From positions 858,698 to 922,697 of the forward strand of contig JAAVVV010000001.1 of the NCBI GenBank assembly GCA_023910605.1: DNA of 64,000 bases, in the 5' to 3' direction. The notes under the pieces are model-generated. The model did no database searches. It was not told where the DNA came from and saw only the letters and a list, made by a program, of their open reading frames with translations. How positions within the stretch are numbered: the stretch's first letter is position 1; every line of letters starts with the position of its first letter. The DNA is from Bosea sp. (in: a-proteobacteria) (lineage in GTDB: Bacteria > Pseudomonadota > Alphaproteobacteria > Rhizobiales > Beijerinckiaceae). The translations under genes were made by a program, and so were the position numbers. Of this stretch, positions 35,233 through 42,339 are shown one piece after another.

Positions 35233-36162
35233 GAGCCCGATTCAAAATTTCACGTGCAGATTGAGTGTCTTGCGATGCGTCTGGTGAGCATGCGGATGCT
35301 GGCGATATGGGCGAAGGCTGTGGAGCTTGCGATGGATTTCTCCCAATCCTTGGCAAGACGGCGGCATCGATTGAGCCATGCGAATGTTCGCTCGACCACC
35401 CATCGGCGGGGCAGGACCACGAAGCCCCTTGCGGCATCGGATCGCTTGACGATTTCGATTGTCCAGCGGCCATGGCCTCGCATGGCATCCTTCAGTTTGC
35501 CCCCAGCATAGCCGCGTCAGCGAAGATATGACGCAGCCAGGGACAGCGGAAGCGGATCGCCTTGAGCAGGTCAGGAGCACCATCACGATCCTGAATGTTG
35601 GCACCGTGGACCAGCACGAAGATCAGGAAGCCGAGCGTGTCGGTGATGATGTGGCGCTTGCGGCCTTTGATTTTCTTTCCTGCATCATACCCCGAAATCC
35701 CGCCACTTTCGGTGGTTTTGACGCTCTGGCTGTCGATGATGCCGGCGGTGGGCTGAGCCTGCTTACCCTCGATCTCGCGTGCGGCCATCACCAGAAGCTG
35801 GTTCATGGTTTCCAGAAGGCCACTGTCCCGCCAACGATAGAAATAGCCGCGCACGGTCGAGACAGGTGGGAAATCACCCGGCAGCATGCGCCATTGGCAT
35901 CCGCTCGAAGCAATAAACAGGATCGCTTCCACCACATCGCGCATGTCCGTGGTTCTGGGCCGACCGCCGCGCTTGGCGGCGGGAACCATCGGCGCGATCA
36001 GTGCCCATTCCCGGTCGGTCAAATCACTTGGAAACCGCAAACGATCACGGTTATGCTCAGCACGAGCGATAGCGGTCCAGGTCATCGGAAACCCCATTTG
36101 GTTCAGCACCAAAAGGGAATCACAACCTACTGATATCGCTCAACTCCTTTTAAATCGGGCTC
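35233..36162 (-). mobile_element. IS5-family insertion sequence, copy A2 (frameshifted)
   Basis: The 930-bp element is nearly identical to A1 and one base shorter. The ends are GAGCCCGATTCAAAA (left) and GAGCCCGATTTAAAAG (right, reverse strand). The target duplication TTA lies at 35230-35232 and 36163-36165. It abuts element B through the shared TTA. A1 and A2 are direct repeats that enclose 1.6 kb of unique DNA and element B. Confidence 0.93.
35250..36097 (-). pseudogene. Frameshifted IS5-family transposase (copy A2)
   Basis: Compared with copy A1, one base is missing near 35512-35518 (CCGCCATCAGC in A1 is CCGCGTCAGC here). The reading frame therefore breaks after IFADAA. The N-terminal part with the first Asp motif and the C-terminal [14 protein letters not shown] part are in different frames. 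The product would lack the last catalytic acidic residue, so the copy could only move with transposase from A1. Confidence 0.9.
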
Positions 36163-36277
36163 TTAACTGCGCAGCACAGTCAACCTGAAGTGATTGCCCA
36201 GCCTTAGGCCCTTGTCAGATGCGTCGCCACAGAATACTCGGACGATACCGAGGTTCAGCCTTCGGCCAAAGGATGCC

Positions 36278-36520
36278 ATGATGTCGAGAGTCAAGAAATT
36301 CTTGCTGTCGTTTCGGAGTACGCGTCGAGCGATCAGCCGCTTCCGCAACATGGCTGCTCTGGTGGCTGCACGCCTTGCAGGCGAGCGGCGGATGACGAGT
36401 ATCGAGCGTGAGCGGATCGAACAGCTCGAACTGGAGAACTATCGTCTCAAAGCGACGTTACACCGCTTGCAAGCCCGGGCAGCGGCGGCGCGGGATGTCG
36501 CAAACGGAACGGGTGATTGA
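36278..36520 (+). CDS. Small basic coiled-coil protein opening the polysaccharide locus
   Basis: The 80-residue protein has a basic amphipathic N-terminus (SRVKKFLLSFRSTRRAISRF) followed by a predicted coiled coil (IERERIEQLELENYRLKATL, then HRLQARAA). I do not recognise a family. The design, a basic helix followed by a coil, is like the N-terminus of the repeat methyltransferase at 38824-40578. An AAAGGA site precedes ATGs at 36278 and 36281. Its stop overlaps the start of the next glycosyltransferase (TGATG), so they are coupled. It may tether enzymes to the membrane or to each other; that is speculation. Confidence 0.6.
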   Translation: MMSRVKKFLLSFRSTRRAISRFRNMAALVAARLAGERRMTSIERERIEQLELENYRLKATLHRLQARAAAARDVANGTGD

Positions 36521-37932
36521 TGACAGCCCCGGCGCTGGCTGCACCGCCCGTCCACTCGCGTGATCCGTTCGTCAGCATTATCATGCCGGTCTATAACGGC
36601 GGCGAATACTTCGTGCGCGCGCTAGAGAGCGCTCGAGCGCAAGTCTACGACCGGTTCGAGATCGTGGTGGTGGACGACGGCTCGGCCGATCGCGGGCATG
36701 CTGAACGGGTTGCGGCCGCTGCTGGGGCTTCGGTGCGCTTTCACTGGCAGGAAAATCAGGGCGTCGCCGCGGCGCTGAACGCTGGGCTTCGGCTGATGCG
36801 TGGCGATGTCTTCTGCTGGCTCAGCCACGATGATTTGTTTCTGCCCTTCAAGACGGCGCGACAGGCGGATTTCTTCCGGCGGCTAGGCCACAAGGACGCT
36901 GTCTTGATCAGTGATTATGCGTTGATCGATCCGGCGGGCGCAGTGGTCGATCACGTGCGCGCCGATCATGAAGCGCTGGTGCATAGTCCGCTTTCCACGC
37001 TGCTGCGTGGGGCGGTCAATGGCTGCACCATATTTGCGCCTGCCCATGTCATGGCTGAGGTTGGGACGTTCCAGCCGGAATTCCGCTACACGCAGGATTA
37101 TCACTACTGGAACCGCATGATCGGAAGATACGATTTTTTTCACCAGCCGGAAATCCTTGTCCAATACCGCGTGCATCCGGAGCAGGGCTCGAACCACCCC
37201 GAGGCCGCGCGCGAGGGCGATGCGCTATGGACCCGCATGTTGTCCGACCGGTCAGAGGCTGAGCGTGTCGGCATGGCCGGCAGCACGCTTCGGTTCTTTG
37301 CGTGGATGGCTGACCATCTGGCGACATCGCCCTACCGGCAGGCGCAGGCCTTCGCAGAGGCGCAGCGTGATGCGGCGCGCGCGGGCTGCAAGTTCAGCGT
37401 GGCGCTGGCGGTTCCTCCGGGCGCCAGTGCGGCTGCGGGATCGTTGATCGCAACCATCAGCGAGCGGTTTGGTGGGGACGTCGAGATCTGCGCTGCCTGC
37501 GGGAGCGCGACTGAGGCGGCGCAGCTGCGTGTCTCCGGGAAGGTTACAGTTTCTTGCGCAACAGATGATTGCGATGCGATTGGGTTGCTGAACTCCGCGC
37601 TGATGCGCACCACAAGGCCTTATGTCATTCCGCTGCGGGCCGGGTGGGCGACAGCAGAGCGGACAGCTGCGGCGGATTGGCCCGCACGGGTGCGCTGGCT
37701 GCAGGATGAAGGCGCCCTCGCCATGGCTGCCGGGCCTAGGCGCGGGAGTGTTCGGATGCGGGACGCCTTGATAGGCCAGCCCGCGGCGCAAGTTCAGATT
37801 GAGGATTTGGCAATTCATCGGCTGCTGATCGATGAGGGCCGGCAGCTCGATCCGGCCGCCGTCCATCTGAATGAGACGATGGCCATCCTGTCCTTCGTCG
37901 GGGCGGATCTTGCCATCGGCGGGGCGATGTGA
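36520..37932 (+). CDS. Family 2 glycosyltransferase with degenerate second domain
   Basis: The 470-residue protein has an N-terminal GT-A domain of family 2 (VSIIMPVYNGGEYFVRAL, EIVVVDDGSAD, and CWLSHDDLFLP holding the metal-binding DD). The acceptor side shows TQDYHYWNRM and HPEQGSNHPE. Residues from about 285 to the end look like a second, degenerate GT-A domain with no clear DxD. The N-terminal domain is a paralogue of the first domain of the protein at 40597-42168 (both have GDVFCWLSHDD and an EQGS loop). The ATG at 36520 overlaps the preceding stop. Donor and acceptor sugars are unknown. Confidence 0.85.
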   Translation: MTAPALAAPPVHSRDPFVSIIMPVYNGGEYFVRALESARAQVYDRFEIVVVDDGSADRGHAERVAAAAGASVRFHWQENQGVAAALNAGLRLMRGDVFCWLSHDDLFLPFKTARQADFFRRLGHKDAVLISDYALIDPAGAVVDHVRADHEALVHSPLSTLLRGAVNGCTIFAPAHVMAEVGTFQPEFRYTQDYHYWNRMIGRYDFFHQPEILVQYRVHPEQGSNHPEAAREGDALWTRMLSDRSEAERVGMAGSTLRFFAWMADHLATSPYRQAQAFAEAQRDAARAGCKFSVALAVPPGASAAAGSLIATISERFGGDVEICAACGSATEAAQLRVSGKVTVSCATDDCDAIGLLNSALMRTTRPYVIPLRAGWATAERTAAADWPARVRWLQDEGALAMAAGPRRGSVRMRDALIGQPAAQVQIEDLAIHRLLIDEGRQLDPAAVHLNETMAILSFVGADLAIGGAM

Positions 37933-38819
37933 TGTCAATCGCAGTCTCAATCGTGCTGCCAACGCACAACCGCGCCTATTGCCTAAAGCGGGCCGTGGGC
38001 TCGATTTTGGCCCAGACATTCACCGATTGGGAGCTGATCCTGATTGATGACGGTTCGACCGATGAGACGCCCGCGCTGGTCGAGAACTTTGCCCAGCAGC
38101 TCACGGGGCGCTTTCACTCCGCCCGGCTTGAGAAGGCTGGCGTGTCGCAGGCTCGCAACCGCGGCATTGAGATGGCGCGCGGGAAGTGGATCGCCTTTCA
38201 AGACAGCGATGATGTTTGGATGCCCGAAAAGCTGGGGCTGCAGATGAACAGGCTTGCGGCCCATCCTGAAGATGTCTTCTGCTTCACTGATTTCTTCGAG
38301 TTCTCAGATGCCGGCTACCTTAGCGATCGCCATGTATCGCATCAGCTTGTCGAAAGCAAGATTTATCCCGAACTGCTACGTGTTCGCTCCAACGTCATCA
38401 CATGCCCCTCGGTGGTCGCGGCCCGGCACCGGGTGGAGGCGTTAGGCGGCTTCAATCCTTCAATGCACCTTTGTGAGGACATCGATCTATGGACGCGGCT
38501 GGCGATGCAGGGGCCAGCCGGATCGGTGAATGTGCCGCTCGTTGGAGTCCATGTCCGGCGAGAGGCGAAGTTCGCTTATGCCTCAGGGCTGATGGGCCGA
38601 CACGACTTGCTGACGCGAGCCCGTGCCCGCGATCCCGGGCTGCCGCCTGCATTCTGGACCGAGCTGAGGACGGAGCTGTTGACGATCTATGCCGAGGTCG
38701 CCATGCTCCGTGGAGATGCCGCGGCCGGTCGACTTCTTCGGGCGGCATTGGTCGAAGAGCCCGCCGATCCGCTTACCGCGCTCGCCGATCTCGCCCGCAC
38801 TCTGCCGCCTTCAACGTGA
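37932..38819 (+). CDS. Family 2 glycosyltransferase
   Basis: The 295-residue GT-A enzyme has VSIVLPTHNRAYCLKRAVGS, LILIDDGSTDETP, ARNRGIEMARGKWIAFQDSD (DSDD metal motif) and the acceptor-side LCEDIDLWTRLAM. The C-terminal 70 residues form helices. The ATG at 37932 overlaps the previous stop (TGATG), so translation is coupled. It ends four bases before the end of the convergent repeat methyltransferase. Sugar specificity cannot be read. Confidence 0.87.
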   Translation: MSIAVSIVLPTHNRAYCLKRAVGSILAQTFTDWELILIDDGSTDETPALVENFAQQLTGRFHSARLEKAGVSQARNRGIEMARGKWIAFQDSDDVWMPEKLGLQMNRLAAHPEDVFCFTDFFEFSDAGYLSDRHVSHQLVESKIYPELLRVRSNVITCPSVVAARHRVEALGGFNPSMHLCEDIDLWTRLAMQGPAGSVNVPLVGVHVRREAKFAYASGLMGRHDLLTRARARDPGLPPAFWTELRTELLTIYAEVAMLRGDAAAGRLLRAALVEEPADPLTALADLARTLPPST

Positions 38820-38823
38820 GAGC

Positions 38824-40578
38824 TCAGACCGGAACCTGCCACCACACAGCCGCGCCATCGACCGGGATCATGGGGGCGGAGATGCGGTTCTGACGGCGGA
38901 AATCCTCGATCGCTGCAGCACAGGGCTTGAGGATGTAATCGTCGACGATGACAAAGCCGCCGGGCGATACCTTGTGATAGAGCGCCTGCAAGGCGTCCAT
39001 CGTGCTTTCATACATGTCGCCGTCGAGTCGGAGAACGGCCAGACGGTCGATCGGCGCCCGCGGCAGCGTATCCTTGAACCAACCTTCGAGGAAAATGACG
39101 TTGTCGTCCAGCAGGCCATAGCGGCGGAAGCCGGCCTCAACCTCGCTCAGCGGAATGGCAAGCTCGCCATAGGTGTGGTGCATATCTCCGGCATCGGCCG
39201 GGTTTGCCGCGACATCAGGCTTGGGCAGGCCGCAGAAGCTGTCTGCCACAAACACGCGGCGTTCGCTGGCGCCCGTCGCCTGGAAGATGCCCTTGGCGTA
39301 GATGCATGCACCGCCGCGCCACACCCCAGTCTCGATGAAATCGCCCGCAATCCCCTCGGCCACCACGCGCATTGTCAGCATGCGCAGGTTGCGCATGCGC
39401 GATGTCCCGATCATTGTCAGGGCCTGGCGGGGCCAGTCCCGTCCGATCGCCCGCAGCGTCGGATCATAGGCCCCTGTCGTCCAAGGCGAGTGCGCATCAT
39501 CCTCGATCAGCACACCGGTTAATGAGGCTTCCAGAAGATCGAGGTAAAGCTCAATGCCTGCCTCATTCGCCGAGGATTCGCCGCGCTGGCTACGAACCAG
39601 CCGAGCAATCAACTCCTCCTGCCGGGCTCCAACGCCGATAGCATTAGCCATGATGTGCGAGGCGGAAACGCCAGCGGCCGATTGAGTTTCAGCCAGGCGC
39701 TTTAGAATCAAATCGGCATGCGCCGTGAAATCCGACCGAAGCACGTTGAGCCCAGTCATCACTTCGGCACGGAGGGCGTTGCGTTCAGTTTCATGTGCCT
39801 GCGCCTGCGCCAGCGCGGCGCTGAGGCGGCCCTGCGTCTCCGCCATCTCCGCGCGGAGAGCGTTGCGTTCAGTTTCATGTGCCTGCGCCAGCGCCAGCGC
39901 GGCGCTGAGGCGGCCCTGCGTCTCCGCCATCTCCGCGCGGAGAGCGTTGCGTTCAGTTTCATGTGCCTGCGCCAGCGCCAGCGCGGCGCTGAGGCGGCCC
40001 TGCGTCTCCGCCATCTCCGCGCGGAGAGCGTTGCGTTCAGTTTCATGTGCCTGCGCCAGCGCCAGCGCGGCGCTGAGGCGGCCCTGCGTCTCCGCCATCT
40101 CCGCGCGGAGAGCGTTGCGTTCAGTTTCATGTGCCTGCGCCAGCGCCAGCGCGGCGCTGAGGCGGCCCTGCGTCTCCGCCATCTCCGCGCGGAGGGCGTT
40201 GCGTTCAGTTTCATGTGCCTGCGCCATTTCCAGCGCGGCGCTGAGGCGGCCTTGCGTCTCCGCCATCTCCGCGCGGAGGGCGTTGCGTTCAGTTTCATGT
40301 GCCTGCGCCATTTCCAGCGCGGCGCTGAGGCGGCCTTGCGTCTCCGCCATCTCCGCGCGGAGGGCGTTGCATTCAGTTTCATGTGCCTGCGCCATTTCCA
40401 GCGCGGCGCTGAGGCGGCCTTGCGTCTCCGCCACCTCTGCGCGGAGGGCGTTGCCATCGGCCTCCAATTGACGGGCAAACGTAATGCGGTCGCCATCCAG
40501 CCGGGCGATCGTGGCATAATAGTTGCGGATTCCCGGGATGCGCTGCAGAAGTCTAGTTTTCAGGCCGATTCTCGTCAC
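38824..40578 (-). CDS. Tandem-repeat coiled-coil protein with C-terminal TylF-type methyltransferase
   Basis: The 584-residue protein has three parts. Residues 1-42 form a basic, amphipathic leader. Residues 43-266 are eight near-identical 28-residue repeats (each starts NALRAEMAETQGRLSAAL and ends AQAHETER), exactly four heptads long, predicted as a long helix or coiled coil. From about 370 a TylF/MycF-type SAM-dependent O-methyltransferase follows, with FIETGVWRGG near 414, DSFCGLPKP near 446, RLDGDMYESTMDALQALY near 519 and FVIVDDY near 546, which includes the metal-ligand acids. It starts at GTG 40578 and is followed upstream by the double glycosyltransferase and wzt-wzm. TylF methylates sugar hydroxyls. 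Capping of a polysaccharide end, with the coil as a length gauge as in WbdD, is inferred. Confidence 0.88.
   Translation of the reverse strand: MTRIGLKTRLLQRIPGIRNYYATIARLDGDRITFARQLEADGNALRAEVAETQGRLSAALEMAQAHETECNALRAEMAETQGRLSAALEMAQAHETERNALRAEMAETQGRLSAALEMAQAHETERNALRAEMAETQGRLSAALALAQAHETERNALRAEMAETQGRLSAALALAQAHETERNALRAEMAETQGRLSAALALAQAHETERNALRAEMAETQGRLSAALALAQAHETERNALRAEMAETQGRLSAALAQAQAHETERNALRAEVMTGLNVLRSDFTAHADLILKRLAETQSAAGVSASHIMANAIGVGARQEELIARLVRSQRGESSANEAGIELYLDLLEASLTGVLIEDDAHSPWTTGAYDPTLRAIGRDWPRQALTMIGTSRMRNLRMLTMRVVAEGIAGDFIETGVWRGGACIYAKGIFQATGASERRVFVADSFCGLPKPDVAANPADAGDMHHTYGELAIPLSEVEAGFRRYGLLDDNVIFLEGWFKDTLPRAPIDRLAVLRLDGDMYESTMDALQALYHKVSPGGFVIVDDYILKPCAAAIEDFRRQNRISAPMIPVDGAAVWWQVPV
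39781..40452. repeat. 84-bp tandem repeat, eight units, in the methyltransferase gene
   Basis: There are eight consecutive 84-bp units, some almost identical base for base. Units differ mainly at one codon pair, giving ALALAQ (four central copies), ALEMAQ (three copies at the gene's 5' end) or ALAQAQ (one copy). The blockwise pattern shows repeated duplication of single units. Since 84 bp is 28 codons, gain or loss keeps the frame and the heptad phase. Confidence 0.95.
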
Positions 40579-40596
40579 TAAATGATCCTTCTGTCT

Positions 40597-42168
40597 TCAG
40601 ATGCTGTTGCGCATGTTCTGCAAGCGATGGATCTCCAGTTCATGCGCAGAAAGGTCAGCGTGGGATGCAATGAAACACAGGATGTTGTCGATACCTTGTC
40701 GTGCCTTGACAGGGTCATAGGCTGCAGCATTCTCACCGGTGCGTACAATGCTGAGCGCAGACGGCAAACCGATGATGCCGTGACGGGCTGCGATCGACAG
40801 CCAAAGGCTGACATCCTCGCCAAGATGAAAATGAGTCGGAAAGCTTAGGCCTTCGTCGATCAGGGTGCGCCGAAGCATGACGGTCGGCGTAGCGATGCCG
40901 CACGACCGAATGATGTCGGGGAACTTGTTGCCGGCGCCCGAGGAAAACAGCGTAAGGTCCCGGCTGCCCTGCCAGTGGCGGTAATAGCTGGTATGCGAGA
41001 ATGCGGTGCCCGTCTCCTCCATGACCCGCAGTTGGTCCGCAAGCTTGGTCGGCAGAAACAGATCGTCGCTGTCGAGAAACGCGACATAGGCGCCGCGGGC
41101 CAGCTGCCAGCCGTGGTTGCGCGCCGCGCCGGGCCCGCCGTTCTCCTGCCGGATGTAGCGGGCTCGCGGCCCCAGCGCATCGACGGCCCTGATCAGCAGC
41201 CCCATGTCCTGGGTCGATCCGTCATCGACGACGATCAGTTCCCATTCCAGGTGCGTCTGGCGCTTCAGGCTGTCGAGCGCCCCGAGGGCGAGGTCGACCC
41301 GGTTGAAGACCGGCATGATCACCGAGATTAACGTGCGGTTTAGGCCCTCCCGCGCCCGGTCCTCGATCTGAGCCGCCGCATCGGCGAGGTTGTTCTTGCG
41401 CAGGAATCTGGCCATCTCCTGGTCGAAACGCAACTGGCTTCCCTCGCAGGCGATCTTGTCGGCCGCCGACACTGCCTCGATCGTCGTCGTCCAGAAGTGG
41501 GTGGCCTCCACGACGTGGTCGATCTTCTTGGAGCCCTGCTCGTCGTGCCAGCGGCTGTCGATCAGCACGCGAGGCATGTGGCGGAAGCGATAGCGGGCGA
41601 TGACGCGCCGCCACAGATCGTAATCCTGAGTCGTCGGCAATGTCTCGTCGAACCCGCCGATATCATCGAGAATGGCTCTCGGCACGAAGACCGAGCAGCC
41701 GTGGATCGAGCCGCGGAGCAGCGCATATAACGGCTTGGCCGTCAGCATGGCATGGTCGAGTTCGACATCGGCCAAGGTCTCGCCTCCGGCATCGATGAGC
41801 CGGTAGTTGCTGTAGAGCACCTCGTTATGGTGCCCGTGGGCCAGCCAGTCCTCCACCTGCACGGCCGCCTTATCCGGATGGTGGCGGTCATCATGGCTCA
41901 GCCAGCAAAACACATCACCCGTCATCGCCGCGATGCCTGCGTTCAGCGCACTCGCAACGCCCCCGTTGGGCTTGTCGATCAGCACAATGCGGTCGCCGTA
42001 GGACTGGGCCAGCGCCAGCGTGGCACCGTCGTCGCGCGAGCCGTCGTTGACAACAACGACCTCGCTGTTGGACCAAGTTTGCGCCAATGCCGAGTCGATG
42101 GCATCCCGCATGTAGTTCGTTCCATTGTAGACCGGAATGATGATCGAAATGCGGGGGGAGGAAGGCAT
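40597..42168 (-). CDS. Double-domain family 2 glycosyltransferase
   Basis: The 523-residue protein has two complete GT-A domains. The first has ISIIIPVYNGTNYMRDAI, VVVNDGSRDD and CWLSHDDRHH; the second has LISVIMPVFNRVDLALGA, LIVVDDGSTQD, ARNHGWQLARGAYVAFLDSD and LGEDVSLWLSIA. Both keep the metal-binding acids, so it may add two sugars in turn, as some chain polymerases do. Its first domain is paralogous to that of the 36520 gene. It lies between the repeat methyltransferase (18 bp downstream) and wzt, in one minus-strand operon. Such two-domain enzymes can be O-chain polymerases in Wzm/Wzt systems, but that is inference. Confidence 0.88.
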   Translation of the reverse strand: MPSSPRISIIIPVYNGTNYMRDAIDSALAQTWSNSEVVVVNDGSRDDGATLALAQSYGDRIVLIDKPNGGVASALNAGIAAMTGDVFCWLSHDDRHHPDKAAVQVEDWLAHGHHNEVLYSNYRLIDAGGETLADVELDHAMLTAKPLYALLRGSIHGCSVFVPRAILDDIGGFDETLPTTQDYDLWRRVIARYRFRHMPRVLIDSRWHDEQGSKKIDHVVEATHFWTTTIEAVSAADKIACEGSQLRFDQEMARFLRKNNLADAAAQIEDRAREGLNRTLISVIMPVFNRVDLALGALDSLKRQTHLEWELIVVDDGSTQDMGLLIRAVDALGPRARYIRQENGGPGAARNHGWQLARGAYVAFLDSDDLFLPTKLADQLRVMEETGTAFSHTSYYRHWQGSRDLTLFSSGAGNKFPDIIRSCGIATPTVMLRRTLIDEGLSFPTHFHLGEDVSLWLSIAARHGIIGLPSALSIVRTGENAAAYDPVKARQGIDNILCFIASHADLSAHELEIHRLQNMRNSI

Positions 42169-42172
42169 GGGT

Positions 42173-42316
42173 CTATCTATCCAACCTTAAAAACAGCGCA
42201 AGCGTATCGGTAACGTCGTGCGATGCAGCCACCAGTCGGCCGAAACCATCAGCCAGACGCTCGCACCCAGGCTGTAACTGCGATGCCAACACTTGGACTT
42301 GACGGGCGCCAGTCAT
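42173..42316 (-). CDS. Possible small protein between wzt and the double glycosyltransferase
   Basis: A 47-codon frame fits almost exactly into the 171-bp gap between wzt and the next gene. It starts at an ATG with an AAAGGGGA site 5-12 bp upstream and stops four bases before the glycosyltransferase start. The peptide (MTGARQVQVLASQLQPG, ending TLALFLRLDR) is predicted to be helical. I do not recognise it; it could be a chance frame or the trace of a lost gene. Confidence 0.35.
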   Translation of the reverse strand: MTGARQVQVLASQLQPGCERLADGFGRLVAASHDVTDTLALFLRLDR

Positions 42317-42339
42317 CTGCCATCCCCTTTCCAGCCGGA

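Noticed and set aside
32679..36162. Composite transposon with A1 and A2 as ends.
   Set aside because: A1 has its own TCA duplication and A2 its own TTA duplication. A unit moved as one would share a duplication only at the outer ends (TCA on the left against TTA on the right do not match).
36163..36351. A 62-codon minus-strand frame right of copy A2, as a remnant gene.
   Set aside because: No start signal or family match. It overlaps the start of the small coiled-coil gene, which has a ribosome-binding site and a coupled neighbour.
39718..40581. Long plus-strand frame with a repeated AFSFMCLR-type sequence opposite the methyltransferase gene.
   Set aside because: It is the antisense of the 84-bp repeat. 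The repeat unit is a multiple of three, so all frames stay open. There is no family match, and the minus strand encodes a clear methyltransferase.
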